From Pyropia yezoensis (lineage: Eukaryota; Rhodophyta; Bangiophyceae; Bangiales; Bangiaceae), in NCBI GenBank assembly GCA_009829735.1, contig CM020618.1, positions 30,232,894 through 30,296,893 of the forward strand: a DNA stretch of 64,000 nt, written 5' to 3'. Within the stretch, counting starts at the first letter, position 1; the number at the start of each line of letters is the position of its first letter. Below the pieces are notes generated by a model. It worked only from the letters and a program-made list of their open reading frames with translations. It did no database searches and was not told where the DNA came from. The position numbers and the translations under genes are program-made. Positions 32,094-44,500 of the stretch are shown one piece after another.

Positions 32094-32111
32094 TGGTGGA
32101 GCAGCAGGGGA
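32094..32111 (+). promoter_or_regulatory. primer-binding site of copy E1
   Basis: TGGTGGAGCAGCAGGGGA lies four bases after the LTR, identical to the sites of A, B1 and B'. Equivalent sites follow the LTRs of E2 and E3. Confidence 0.82.
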
Positions 32112-32301
32112 TGATTGGAGTGTTTGAGAAGAAACATTTGGGAGCAGTGGTTGGGTTGTTCCTGTTCTGTCTTTTTCGGTGGTTTGGGAATTATTTGCAC
32201 CCGTTCACGGGAATCCCATTCCTGGCTCTCCAACCCCTCGCTTGTGGTCTGGCGATCTTTGGACACGCAGGCAACTGGACTGTGGCTGTCAAGAGACCAA
32301 C

Positions 32302-33966
32302 ATGGCTACCCTCCCTGGCACGACGGTGCCCGAAGGGGTAGACCCCGCGTCCCTTGACGCATCCCTGGTCACCGCGGGGGACGGTGCCCAACCCGGCGTT
32401 CTCCCTACGGGTGAAGCAGACCTGGGTGTGACATCCGGTAGCGGACTGGAGTCCACAGGCGGCCAAGCACCACCTGCTCCCGTTCCTCCGGCTGTTCCTC
32501 CTGTGGGAGCCACCCCGGGGTCAACGGCGTTTGGTTCCGCTCGCAGCAGACGTCTCCCTCCTGTCAGTTCTACTCCTCAACCTCCAGGGATAGCCCCTGG
32601 TGTGTTTACTCCTGGACACACACATGGCAGCTGGGTGTATACATCTCTTCCTGTTGGCACTAGCGATGCCAGAGGCACCGTTGTGACTGGTTCTACGGGT
32701 CTCCCTGAGACCTCGACTCCTGGGACCGGCCAAGCTTTCCCTCCCCTTGCATCCTATGGGGCGGGGAGCTCCAAGACTGGTAACCGGAGCAGCCGAAGGC
32801 GTCGGCGTCATCGCCGTCGCTCTAGCACCAGCGAGACCAGTTCCTCCAGCTCTGAGGAGGGATATGATTGGGATGCATCTCCCGGTCCCACCCGGCCCAG
32901 GCTAGTCGAGTTTGACTTCCCTGCCCACCAAGTAGGAGATGCCACCCTGAACAAGGTCACGTATTGGGGTAGCTACCGGCTGGAGAACCAAGACCAAGGT
33001 TACACCCGGAAGATGGCCAAGAAGATGACATCCCTGAACCGGCGAATGCAGCCGAGCTTCGGGGGACATCCTAAGTTTTCCGGGAAGAGACCGGCGCTTA
33101 TCTTTGCCTTCCTGCGCCGGTTTGTCAAGGCATGCAATGACAACGATGTGTCCGAGGGCAAGGCTCTCTACCTCCTGGTTAACTTCAAGAACGGAGAAGC
33201 GGAACAGCGGTTTGCACAGGTTCTACCAGACTCTGCCGGACACATTGTCGGACGTACCGTCGCGAGTTATCCGGAGGCGGTCAACTGGCTCCTGTCCAAC
33301 TACGCTGACGCGGACTCTCTGCGTAAAGCAGTCGGCAGGCTGAACCGGGCAACCATGGAAAGACAAGAGACTCCAGAGGCGTTTGCCCGTCGTGTCCGGG
33401 AGATGAGCGATGCTTGTGGCAACGTTTACGCTGAGGACCGGCTCAAGATGATCTTCTCGGAAGGGCTTCCTGAATATCTTCAAGTGGATGCGGAGAACTA
33501 CAACCAGGAACATCAAGAACATACCTTCCAGCAGTTGATGGCCTACACCCAGGGCAAGTACCGGCAAGCCAGGGCCCTCCAAGCTCCCATGGTATCAACT
33601 CCGAAGCCGTTGTCGCGAGTTCGACCCGGACCCGACAAGTATAAGGGAGGTGATAGCCCTGTACCGGTACTCGCAGTTGGCGAGGCCTCACCCGTGGGGT
33701 CAGGGGACAAGTGGGGCGGCTTCGTTTTTGAGGAGGAACCTTCCCTGGTCGCCCCCAAGCAGGTCAAGAACCAGCGGTTCCGGTCTTGTTGGCTGTGCCA
33801 GAAGGAGGATCACATGTCCTACCAGTGCCCGACCATTCCCAAGGACCTCCAGGAGAAACTCAAGCGTCAAGGACTGGTGTTTGCAAAGGCGGTCAACTGG
33901 GCTGACCGGCGAGCACCCTCCAAGATGGACCAGGCACAGGTACACGCAATCCGAGAGGCAACCTGA
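32302..33966 (+). CDS. gag: gag of copy E1 (554 aa)
   Basis: The frame begins MATLPGTTVPEGVD. A long Pro/Ser/Thr/Gly-rich N-terminal part and an Arg/Ser block (SRRRRRHRRRSSTSET) are followed by a helical capsid-like part at about 220-420 (LIFAFLRRFVKACNDNDV, TVASYPEAVNWLLSNYADA, FARRVREMSDACGNVY). A zinc knuckle CWLCQKEDHMSYQC (CX2CX4HX4C) lies near residue 500. This is the usual gag layout of Ty3/gypsy elements; the product would form the particle and bind RNA. The frame looks whole in this copy. Confidence 0.85.
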   Translation: MATLPGTTVPEGVDPASLDASLVTAGDGAQPGVLPTGEADLGVTSGSGLESTGGQAPPAPVPPAVPPVGATPGSTAFGSARSRRLPPVSSTPQPPGIAPGVFTPGHTHGSWVYTSLPVGTSDARGTVVTGSTGLPETSTPGTGQAFPPLASYGAGSSKTGNRSSRRRRRHRRRSSTSETSSSSSEEGYDWDASPGPTRPRLVEFDFPAHQVGDATLNKVTYWGSYRLENQDQGYTRKMAKKMTSLNRRMQPSFGGHPKFSGKRPALIFAFLRRFVKACNDNDVSEGKALYLLVNFKNGEAEQRFAQVLPDSAGHIVGRTVASYPEAVNWLLSNYADADSLRKAVGRLNRATMERQETPEAFARRVREMSDACGNVYAEDRLKMIFSEGLPEYLQVDAENYNQEHQEHTFQQLMAYTQGKYRQARALQAPMVSTPKPLSRVRPGPDKYKGGDSPVPVLAVGEASPVGSGDKWGGFVFEEEPSLVAPKQVKNQRFRSCWLCQKEDHMSYQCPTIPKDLQEKLKRQGLVFAKAVNWADRRAPSKMDQAQVHAIREAT

Positions 33967-34190
33967 CAGAGCATCACGGAGGCTCTGGCAAGGGAAGCTC
34001 CTACGGACTTTGACCTGGAGACCGAAACCTCTAAGGACTCCTCGGACCCGGGAAACGAGTAGGGCAGGCGCTCTCCCCAAGTGTCTTCCCGAACCTCCAA
34101 CGGCAGGGTACTTCTACCTGTTCTCCCCTTGCGTGCCGGGAGAAAGGACGGCGGTTACCTGCTCAACCGGTAGCCGCCTGGACACCCTGT

Positions 34191-37100
34191 TTGTTCAAGG
34201 GGACATTGCTCGTCCTGCGTAAGGAAAACCTCAAGATTAATGCTCGTATGCGTGTGGGGGATAGTCTCCCCCAAGCTGTTACGCCGGTGGTTGACACGGG
34301 AGCCGGACCAAGCGTCATCACTGAGAACCTGTTACCTCCGCGCTGGCGTCGACATGCCTGGAGAGCGCCTACCCGGACCCATATCGTCGACGCTTCGGGT
34401 CAAACCCTACGACCGCTTGGCCGTCTTCCTGTCGCCATCTATGTCAACAATGAACCAATGCTTTTTCCCTTTCTAGTAGTCAAGACCCTATCAGTCCCCC
34501 TCATCCTAGGCTGGGACTTCCAGAAGCAGCATGTCAAGAGCATCCTACCCGGAGAAGGGAAGGTCCAGTTCAACCATGGGTTTGTGTCACCGGTATTGGA
34601 GCATCTGGACGCCAAGGTTCGTGTAGCCAAGAGCAAGAGGGAACGCATCCCACCCTCTACCTTGACTCTCTTCAAACCGGTGCTCCTACCTCCTCGCTCG
34701 GAGACCAAGGTTCAAGTAACGACCCGGATTGCAGGTCAATGCCTGATCTACGGACGTAAGGAATTTCTGGCGAAACACCGGTTATACTTGGCCCACGGAC
34801 ATCACAAGAAGGTAGAAAGGCACACCCCGTTCTCGGTGCTAATTGTCAACGTGAGCCGGAAGCCAATAACCCTCGCCAAGGGCACCCGAGTTGGTACAGC
34901 AGAGCCTTACCGGGGATCCGCCCGTGCTATGAGCAAGGAAGACCTCCTGAACCTGCAACAAGAACTGGCATCCAACTTGACGGCCTTAGACGTACCTCCG
35001 AAGCAAGAGCAGGCTGGCAGCGCTACTACGAAACCCGAACAAGCACCACCCGGGATGCCGAAGGTCAAGCAAGAAAATGTCCCTCCCGACTTGAAGGAGG
35101 CACTGGAGAAGCTTCTCCAGGAATATCGGCACCTGTGGTCGGGAGAGCTGGGCAAGATGGACGCCACTCTACACCGGATTCAACTCAAGCCGGAAGCTAA
35201 GCCAGTGCACATGCAACCATATCGGGCCGGACCTCATCGCCGGGATGAGATTGAGAAGCAGGTTAACAAGATGCTCAAGATGGATGTTATCGAGCCGTCT
35301 GATGGCGAGTGGGCTTTCCTGGTGGTAGTCGTCCGGAAAACCGGCGGTCACTTCCGTTTCTGCGTTGACTACCGGCGCCTGAACGAGGTGACAGTCAAGG
35401 ACGTATACCCGATACCCCGGATGGATGATTGCCTCGACTTTATTGGTGATGCCACCCTCTTCTCGACGCTGGATTGCAATGCCGGGTACTGGCAGATCCC
35501 TCTGGCTGACGAGGACAAGGACAAGACCACCTTCACGTGCCACCTGGGACTATTCCGGTGCAAGCGTCTTCCTTTTGGTATCACCAATGCTCCGGCAACC
35601 TTCCAAAGAGCCATCGACATCATCCTGTCCGGGCTAAGGTGGAGAACATGTTTGGTCTACCTGGACGACATTATCGTTTTCTCCAAGACCCCAGCGGAAC
35701 ACCTGGAGCACCTTCGGGAGGTCCTGGCCCTCCTGTCCAAGGCTGGAGTTACCCTCAAGGCCGAGAAGTGCCATCTGTTTGAGACTGAGGTGGAGTATCT
35801 GGGGCATGTGCTGAGTCCGGGGAAGCTCCGAGTCAATGAGAAGAACATCAAGGCCCTCCGGCATGCACGGCAACCTAAAACCCAGACAGAACTCAAGAGC
35901 TTCCTGGGTATGTGCAACGTCTATCGCCGGTTCGTACGGGACTATGCTCTGATTGCCCGGCCACTGACCAAGCTGACCAGCAAGAAGCTTCCCGCACAAC
36001 TCCCGGTGCTCGACGAGAAGCAGACCGCGGCCTTCGAAGAGCTCAAGAAGCGCCTGACCACCACTCCAGTACTGGCGTTACCCAAGCGGGAGGGCCAGTT
36101 TGTTCTGGAGACGGATGCCTGTGGCGTCCAGGTGGGGTGCTCACTACTCCAGCAGCAACCTGATGGGCACTTCCTCCCGATAGGCTACTACAGTCGCGTC
36201 TTGACTCCAGCCGAGAAGAACTATTCCACGACGGAGCGCGAGTGCTTGGCAGTCGTCTGGGCTTGCTTCCTGTTACGGCCATATCTTGAAGGACAAGAGT
36301 TCCTCATCCGGACGGATCACGCCAGTCTTAGGTGGCTGCTATGTATGGACAGCAGTCAAGGAAGGGTCGCCTGGTGGCGCCTCCGCCTTTCGGAGTTCAA
36401 GTACAAGGTGTGCACCAGAGCAGGGAGGGAGCACCACTGCGCCGACACCATGTCCCGGCTGGAGACTCCTGCAGCCGATACCGGTCCTATCCCGGAGGAA
36501 ATACCTTGCTTCATCCTCCCACATGTCGGACGTGGCTGGCACGCTCCCCTGTATGAGACACCTGAAGCTCATCAACCGGTGACCATTCACCGGATGCTGG
36601 AGGCACAACTGACGGATCCTCAATGCTTGGAGCTTCGCCACCAAATGGACCTGAACCGGAACAGTCGTTTCTCCGAGTCTACGGACGGACTCCTAGTACG
36701 GGTGTCACCCTTCGATGGGGCCACTCAAGTCTACGTACCCCGGGGCCTACGAGCTGACATCCTACGCCTAAAGCACTCGTCTCCCCAGGCCGGACATCCT
36801 GGTATCAATCGGATGTATGCTTCCATGAGACGACACTATTACTGGGAAACCATGGCCAGTGACGTCCATAAGTACCTGGAGGCTTGTGTTTCGTGTGCAA
36901 GGAACCGGTTGTCTCAGAGGAAGAAGACTTCTAAACTACGCCTATTCCCTGCGGCGGAGCCCTTTGCAAGCTTAAGCATGGACATCCTAAGGCCCCTACC
37001 TGAAACATCCAGTGGCAACATATACCTGCTCATCATATGTGACCGGTTCTCCAAGTTCACTCGAGCAATCCCGCTGAGGACCATCACGGCTCGGGATGTC

Positions 37101-38414
37101 ACGTCAGCCTTCTGCGAGTACTGGATAGCTGCCTACGGCCCTCCAGACTCCGTCTTAACCGACAACGGTCCCCAGTTTGCATCCCTGTTCTTCCAAGGAG
37201 TCTGTGACCTGATGGGCATCAAGAACTTGTACACTACGACGTAACACCCTCAAACGAACGGCCAGGTGGAACGATTCAACCGGACCCTAGTAGACATGCT
37301 ACGGCACTACGTGGAGGAGCACCAAGAAGACTGGGACGAGCTCCTGGCTGTCCTCACTCTAGCCTACAACTCCCGAGTTCACTGGACAACGGGGGTCGCT
37401 CCACTCGACTTTGTCACCCCAAGGCGGCTGACCAACTTCTCCCTGGAAAGAATACCAGACGGTCTCCAGCCTGCACTGAAGTCAGGTCCCAAGGCAAAGG
37501 ATGAGTTCCTGAAACAACTGAAGCTCCTGCTCCCAAGAGTCAAGGAGTCAATCTCGAAGACCCAGGAGCGATACAAGCGGGGCTATGACAAGGGCGTTCG
37601 GGAAAAGAACAAGGAACTGGGTGGTGGCGACTGGGTTTTTGTGGACAACCATAGCAAGACCCGGGGGAAGCTGGACTCGAAGACGGATGGACCTTATGAG
37701 ATCCTGAATACGGACGGTTGGACCTTTCTTCTAGACGTGGATGGCTCCCCGTACCGCGTGAGCAGCGACCATGTCACCCGAGCTCCACCGCCAAGCCAAC
37801 GGGACTTGACCCGGCGCAAGCGGGCCGCAGTACCCTGGCTATCCCAAGAAGAAGGTCGGGAATATGTCTACGTCAAGTTTGTGGACCATGCCTGGAGAGA
37901 CGGACGCCTGTACCTGCGAGTACGCTGGTTCGGTTTTAACCCGGCAGATGATACCTGGGAACCCTCAAACCGGCTACCCATCGCGGATGTCTGTGCCTAC
38001 ACGCGACGGAACGGGATAGAGGGCACTCCAGTGGCCAGAGCCGGCAAGATTCTGGAGTCGGACTCGGAGGAGGACCAAGAGGATGGGGCCAACCAAGACC
38101 CTCGGACGAGCCGAGTTCATCCGCAACGGATGCGGAACAAGAGGATTGAGAAGAAGGGAACGGGTATATCAAGGAGAACACGCAATACAAGCATGGAACA
38201 ATCAAGGAAAACAAGCACCCGCTCGGGCAACCCTTCTCTCCGCCTCTTCCCTCCTCGCTTCTCCCAAGACCTTCACCCTCCTTGCCTCCAACTACTACTC
38301 CCGGCGCGGACGCTGAGCCGCGGGAGTGTCCTCCAGCGCTGCCTCCGCGGCACGACGGGAACCGGAGGAAGACGGGATGACGTAGTGCGGTGGACGCGGT
38401 GCATCCCGGTATGA
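34191..38414 (+). pseudogene. pol: pol region of copy E1
   Basis: Protease (VVDTGAGPSVITENL), RT (FCVDYRRLNEVTVKDVYPIP, LPFGITNAPATFQRAIDIIL, YLDD), RNase H (FVLETDACGVQVGCSLLQQ, FLIRTDHASLRWLL), integrase with zinc finger (CVSCARNRL), core (LSMDILRPL, DNGPQF, NGQVERFNRT) and chromodomain (RVRWFGFNPADDTWEPSNRLP) are all recognisable in order. The region sits a little downstream of gag and ends in a Lys/Arg-rich tail. Nearly whole, with about one or two breaks. Confidence 0.9.
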
Positions 38415-40253
38415 CGCCATCGGAGTAGTACCGGTAGTTGCCGGGGGCTCCCGCTCATCCAGATATGCCCGTCGGCGCCCCTGGAAGCCAGTGAAGGTTT
38501 CTGACCACTGCTGGGCCAAGCCATGCCGCGTCAAGGTCGCCAGAAGTTCGCCAACCACCGGGCTGTTCGACATCTGGCCGCTGTCCGCGCAAGCAAACAC
38601 CCGGTCGACCACGTTGTTCAAGACGCTGGCGTAAGTACCCAGCACCAGGGAGGACCCAACGCCTTCAACCTGCACCGGAAGACGACCCAGCTGGTCTTCA
38701 ATCATACCGACGTCGTACTGGTCGCATGTCGGACCACCTTGGATCAGGTACCAGTCAGGCACCCGGAAGCGGGTAAGGCGCAGAGTCGGCGCCGGAATCT
38801 CGAACCGCCCCGAGGATGACACCACCGGACGGTCCACAACGGCCCCCGAAACCGGAGTACCCAACTCCAGCGGAGGCACAGCGCCGCCGGCGTTGGAAGA
38901 AGGCGTCCGAGGCGGAGCGGCCGGAGTGGTAGGCGACCGCACGGTCACCCCCAGACTCGCCGCAGACAGGCGCGGTGCCGGAGGAGCATGAAGTGCCGGC
39001 ACAGCCGGAACAGGGCGCGAACGCGCCGGCGACGGTTCAGGCGAGGCCACCGGGGCGACAGGTGCAACAGGAGAAAGCGGAGCCGCCGCAGACGCCCGAC
39101 CGACCGCCGCGGCCCATCCCCACTCTTGCACCGGCGGCCCAACTGGCAGAAGATCAAGGGCGGCCGGGGCAGGAAAGCTGCCTAGCTGCGGCCACGCCGG
39201 AAGCGGCGTCGCCAGCTGCACCTGGGCCGGAGAAGACTGGTAGACCACCTGCGCCCAACCGAAGCCATCCCGACGCGGGCGGTTCTGGTCGGCAATCGCG
39301 TTCAAGAAGTTCCGGTCATGCACCGGCACCAGACGCCGGAAGTCAATCATCGCCCGGAAGAGCCCCTTGTACTCTTCGTCCTGGCTGCACAGGAAGTCGA
39401 CGGTCAACTTGTCGACAATCCAGACCATCAGGAGGTCAGGGAGAAACCAAAGCCGGTTGGACACCAAGACCTCGTGAAGCCAGTGGTTGGCCGCCAAGAC
39501 TGTCATCTCGGACGTGTACATCATGTACGGGATCGAGTGGAAGAAGCCCTTGATCGACGCCTGAGTCAAGGCGTCCAAGAAGTACCAGGTGAAAGGGATG
39601 CTGGAAGGAGCAAACCCGACCGGGATCTCGACTTCCTGCTGCTGCGGGATGACCTTGGGGTAGTACGCCGCCCGGTTAGCCTTATCCAGCTTCCAGAACT
39701 CCTGATGGTTGCAGCTCACGAGGAAGTCACGCTGACGCCCGCGTCGCTCACCCTGCTCCCGTGCCGGTGACAATTTGGAGTACTTCCGGGTCAGGAAAGG
39801 CGGCTCCAGAGCGACCATGCTCGGACGGGGGTCGCAGTTCAGGCTCCCCGACCCCTTGAGCGCCTCGTCCCAGACCTTGAGCGCCCGGTGGACGTACCCT
39901 TCCTCCTCCGGCCACCGGAGAACGGACGCGGACACGCGACGCTCGGTCAAGGGTAGATCCAGCACCAGCGCGAAGGGGAGATCCTCCAGACGAGCAACCC
40001 AAGAGGAACCCGAGAAGCTCTGGGAGCGGTCTTGTGCCAGGCGCATCTGGTCCGCCGTGTGAAGACGAGCCTTATCCATCTCTGTCAAGACCCCGCGCTG
40101 GAGTTCCTTGCGCCAGAGGTCCAAGCAATCCTGCTGGCACTGGGCCGCGCCGGCGTTGCCGACCACCGTGGAGTAACGCCGGGCCGCCAGAGGGTCCTGC
40201 CCAAGAAGCATCTCCGGGAGACCCACCGGGGGGGTCTCGACCGGGTGCATCAC
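38295..40253 (-). CDS. antisense open frame of copy E1 (652 aa or longer)
   Basis: A long open frame lies opposite to gag-pol, between pol and the right LTR. Its conserved core at about 178-290 reads FLVSCNHQEFWKLDKANRAA, then YYPKVIPQQQEVEIPVGF, then hydrophobic helices (MTVLAANHWLHEVLVSNRLW, LPDLLMVWIVDKL). The C-terminal half is Pro/Ala-rich, with a second helical block and an Arg-rich end (SGSRRAAEAALED, AQRPRRE). The core aligns with the B1 antisense protein at the same place (YLVTS..LEF ... YYPK ... VEVPYGF). No retroviral domain or signal peptide is seen. The start is probably further upstream, as in copy E3. Confidence 0.72.
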   Translation of the reverse strand: MMHPVETPPVGLPEMLLGQDPLAARRYSTVVGNAGAAQCQQDCLDLWRKELQRGVLTEMDKARLHTADQMRLAQDRSQSFSGSSWVARLEDLPFALVLDLPLTERRVSASVLRWPEEEGYVHRALKVWDEALKGSGSLNCDPRPSMVALEPPFLTRKYSKLSPAREQGERRGRQRDFLVSCNHQEFWKLDKANRAAYYPKVIPQQQEVEIPVGFAPSSIPFTWYFLDALTQASIKGFFHSIPYMMYTSEMTVLAANHWLHEVLVSNRLWFLPDLLMVWIVDKLTVDFLCSQDEEYKGLFRAMIDFRRLVPVHDRNFLNAIADQNRPRRDGFGWAQVVYQSSPAQVQLATPLPAWPQLGSFPAPAALDLLPVGPPVQEWGWAAAVGRASAAAPLSPVAPVAPVASPEPSPARSRPVPAVPALHAPPAPRLSAASLGVTVRSPTTPAAPPRTPSSNAGGAVPPLELGTPVSGAVVDRPVVSSSGRFEIPAPTLRLTRFRVPDWYLIQGGPTCDQYDVGMIEDQLGRLPVQVEGVGSSLVLGTYASVLNNVVDRVFACADSGQMSNSPVVGELLATLTRHGLAQQWSETFTGFQGRRRAYLDEREPPATTGTTPMASYRDAPRPPHYVIPSSSGSRRAAEAALEDTPAAQRPRRE

Positions 40254-40595
40254 AGAAGCCGGGGGAACCCGATCCGTCCCGCCGTGGCGACCGGCGCCGA
40301 CATCGACACCCGAGGAACCGGAGGCAGGAGAGGGGCGCGACTACCCGAGTTCTCCTCCGCAACACTCGCCGCCGGAACCACGGGCCCAGCTTGGATCTCG
40401 GAACTGGACATGACGTCCAGACTCCGGGGGGAACGCGAGGGCCAAGGTGAAGGAGAGAAGGGGGGCAGGAACCGGAGCAGGTGATCGTGACCAGGGTGAA
40501 GACGCTCGACCTCGGCACCGGAGTGGACGTGCTCGAGGCTGTGCACGGTGGCACCTGGTTCGGCCCGAGGACGTGCCGGACTAGGGAGGGAGCTA

Positions 40596-41016
40596 TGTAG
40601 CATCCTGGCCCCGACTTGGCGCCGACCCGGGACTACAACCAGAGGGCACCAGGTGCCAGAACACGCCCGCCGTGTGGTGATGGTTGGCGGCCGTGGCCCG
40701 TGCCCGGCACTGGGATGCGGTGGACTACGCTATCCACACGTGAGAGAGGGATTGCTGATGGGTTTTTGCATACTTGTGAGGGACTTGATTTGAGAGAATT
40801 TGAGTGTGAGATTAGTGAGTGGGAATAGAATTAGTAGTGATAGTGGCCCCCGACCTGACGAGGTTAGACTCGGGTCGGGGCCACTCGGGGTTATGGGGGG
40901 GCTACCTGGCCAACGTGCCGAGGCTCCCCCAGATGCACGTTAAGAGGGACAGCGAGGCGCCCTTGGCCCGCGCCCTCAGGAAAAAGACAACTGCGCGTTT
41001 GCTTTCCTCTTCCCCG
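40596..41016 (+). repeat. right LTR of copy E1, cut by the assembly gap
   Basis: 421 bp of a family-E LTR preceded by the polypurine tract AGGGAGGGAGCTA (40583-40595). It is nearly identical to 31519-31940 (about two differences). The rest is replaced by N. Confidence 0.92.
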
Positions 41017-41516
41017 NNNNNNNNNNNNNNNNNNNNNNNNNNNNNNNNNNNNNNNNNNNNNNNNNNNNNNNNNNNNNNNNNNNNNNNNNNNNNNNNNNNN
41101 NNNNNNNNNNNNNNNNNNNNNNNNNNNNNNNNNNNNNNNNNNNNNNNNNNNNNNNNNNNNNNNNNNNNNNNNNNNNNNNNNNNNNNNNNNNNNNNNNNNN
41201 NNNNNNNNNNNNNNNNNNNNNNNNNNNNNNNNNNNNNNNNNNNNNNNNNNNNNNNNNNNNNNNNNNNNNNNNNNNNNNNNNNNNNNNNNNNNNNNNNNNN
41301 NNNNNNNNNNNNNNNNNNNNNNNNNNNNNNNNNNNNNNNNNNNNNNNNNNNNNNNNNNNNNNNNNNNNNNNNNNNNNNNNNNNNNNNNNNNNNNNNNNNN
41401 NNNNNNNNNNNNNNNNNNNNNNNNNNNNNNNNNNNNNNNNNNNNNNNNNNNNNNNNNNNNNNNNNNNNNNNNNNNNNNNNNNNNNNNNNNNNNNNNNNNN
41501 NNNNNNNNNNNNNNNN
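41017..41516. other. assembly gap, 500 N
   Basis: Exactly 500 undetermined bases, the size often used as a placeholder. The left side is a plus-strand E LTR and the right side is minus-strand E pol sequence, so orientation flips across the gap. Confidence 0.99.
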
Positions 41517-44500
41517 AGTTGAATCCGGTGTAGAGTGGCGTCCATCTTGCCCAGCTCTCCCGACCACAGGTGCAGATATTCCTGGAGAAGCTTCTCCAGT
41601 GCCTCCTTCAAGTCGGGAGGGACATTTTCTTGCTTGACCTTCGGCATCCGGGTGGTGCTTGTTCGGGTTTCGGAGTAGCGCTGCCAGCCTGCTCTTTGTT
41701 TCGGGACGTCTACGGCCGTCAAGTTGGATGCCAGTTCTTGTTGCAGGTTCAGGAGGTCTTCCTTGCTCATAGCACGGGCGGACCCCCGGTAAGGCTCTGC
41801 TGTACCAACTCGGGTGCCCTTGGCGAGGGTTATTGGCTTCCGGCTCACGTTGACGATTAGCACCGAGAACGGGGTGTGCCTTTCTACCTTCTTGTGATGT
41901 CCGTGGGCCAAGTATAACCGGTGTTTCGCCAGAAATTCCTTACGTCCGTAGATCAGGCATTGACCTGCAATCCGGGTCGTTACTTGAACCTTGGTCTCCG
42001 AGCGAGGGGTAGGAGCACCGGTTTGAAGAGAGTCAAGGTAGAGGTGGGATGCGTTCCCTCTTGCCCTTGGCTACACGAACCTTGGCGTCCAGATGCTCCA
42101 ATACCGGTGACACAAACCCATGGTTGAACTGGACCTTCCCTTCTCCGGGTAGGATGCTCTTGACATGCTGCTTCTGGAAGTCCCAGCCTAGGATGAGGGG
42201 GACTGATAGGGTCTTGACTACCAGAAAGGGAAAAAGCATTGGTTCATTGTTGACATAGATGGCGACAGGAAGACGCCAAGCGGTCGTAGGGTTTTGACCC
42301 GAAGCGTCGACGATATGGGTCCGGGTAGGCGCTCTCCAGGCATGTCGACGCCAGCCCGGAGGTAACAGGTTCTCAGTGATGACGCTTGGTCCGGCTCCCG
42401 TGTCAACCACCGGCGTAACAGCTTGGGGGAGGCTATCCCCCCACACGCATACGAGCATTAATCTTGAGGTTTTCTTTACGCAGGACGAGCAATGTCCCCT
42501 TGAACAACAGGGTGTCCAGGCGGCTACCGGTTGAGCAGGTAACCGCCGTCCTTTCTCCCGGCACGCAAGGGGAGAACAGGTAGAAGTACCCTGCCGTCGG
42601 AGATTCGGGAAGACACTTGGGGAGAGCGCCTGCCCTACTCGTTTCCCGGGTCCGAGGAGTCCTTAGAGGTTTCGGTCTCCAGGTCGAAGTCCGTAGGAGC
42701 TTCCCTTGCCAGAGCCTCCGTGATGCTCTGTAAGGTTGCCACTCGGATTGCATGTACCTGTGCCTTGTCCATCTTGGGAGGGTGCCCACCGGTCAGCCCA
42801 GTTGACCGCCTTTGCAAACACCAGTCCTTGACGCTTGAGTTTCTCCTGGGAGGTCCTTGGGAATGGTCGGGCACTGGTAGGACATGTGATCCTCCTTCTG
42901 GCACAGCCAGCAAGACCGAAACCGCTGGTTCTTGACTTGCTTGGGGGCGACCAGGGATGGTTGCTCCTTAGAAACGAAGCCGCCCCACTTGTCCCCTGAC
43001 CCCATGGGTGAGGCCTCGCCAACTGCGAGTACCGGTACAGGGCTATCACCTCCCTTATACTTGTCGGGTCCGGGTCGAACTCGCGACAACGGCTTGGGGG
43101 TTGATACCATGGGAGCTTGGAGGGCCCTGGCTTTGCCGGTGCTTGCCCTGGGTGTAGGCCATCAACTGCTGGAAGGTATGTTCTTGATGTTCCTGGTTGT
43201 AGTTCTCCGCATCCACTTGAAGATATTCAGGAAGCCCTTCCGAGAAGATCATCTTGAGCCTGTCCTCGGGGTAAACGTTGCCACAAGCATCGCTCATTTC
43301 CCGGACACGACGGGCGAACGCCTCTGGAGTCTCTTGTCTTTCCATGGTTGCCCGGTTCAGCCTGCCGACTGCTTTACGCAGAGAGTCCGCGTCAGCGTAG
43401 TTGGACAGGAGCCAGTTGACCGCCTCCGGATAACTCGCGACGGTACGTCCGACAATGTGTCCGGCAGAGTCTGGTAGAACCTGTGCAAACCGCTGTTCCG
43501 CTTCTCCGGTCATGAAGTTAACCAGGAGGTAGAGAGCCTTGCCCTCGGACACATCGTTGTCATTGCATGCCTTGACAAACCGGCGCAGGAAGGCAAAGAT
43601 AAGCGCCGGTCTCTTCCCGGAAAACTTAGGATGTCCCCCGAAGCTCGGCTGCATTCGCCGGTTCAGGGACGCCATCTTCTTGGCCATCTTCCGGGTGTAA
43701 CCTTGGTCTTGGTTCTCCAGCCGGTAGTTACCCCAATACGTGACCTTGTTCAGGGTGGCATCTCCCACTTGGTGGGCAGGGAAGTCAAACTCGACTAGCC
43801 TGCGCCGGGTGGGACCGGGAGATGCATCCCCAATCATATCCCCCCTCCAGAGCTGGAGGAACTGGTCTCGCTGGTGCTAGAGCGACGGCGATGACGCCGA
43901 CGCCTTCGGCTGCTCCCGGTTACCGGTCTTGGAGCTCCCCGCCCCATAGGATGCAAGGGGAGGAAAAGCTTGGCCGGTCCCAGGAGTCGAGGTCTCAGGG
44001 AGACCCGTAGAACCAGTCACAACGGTGCCTCTGGCATCGCCAGTGCCCACAGGAAGAGGTGTATACACCCAACTGCCATGTGTGGGTCCAGGAGTAAACA
44101 CACCAGGGGCTATCCCTGGAGGTTGAGGAGTAGAACCGACAGGAGGGAGACGTCTGCTGCGAGCGGACTCAAACGCCGTTGACCCCGGGGTGGCTCCCAC
44201 AGGAGGAACAGCCGGAGGAACGGGAGCAGGTGGTGCTTGGCCGCCTGTGGACTCCAGTCCGCTACCAGATGTCACGCCCAGGTCTGCTTCACCCGTAGGG
44301 AGAACGCCGGGTTGGGCACCGTCCCCCGCGGTGACCAGGGATGCGTCAAGGGACGCGGGGTCTACCCCTTCGGGCACCGTCGTGCCAGGAAGGGTAGCCA
44401 TGTTGGTCTCTTGACAGCCACAGTCCAGTTGCCTGCGTGTCCAAAGATCGCCAGACCACAAGAGAGGGGTTGGAGAGCCAGGAATGGGATTCCCGTGAAC

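Noticed and set aside
40819-41911. Open frames running through the 500-N gap
   Set aside because: They exist only because N codons are read as open. They join sequence of opposite orientation.
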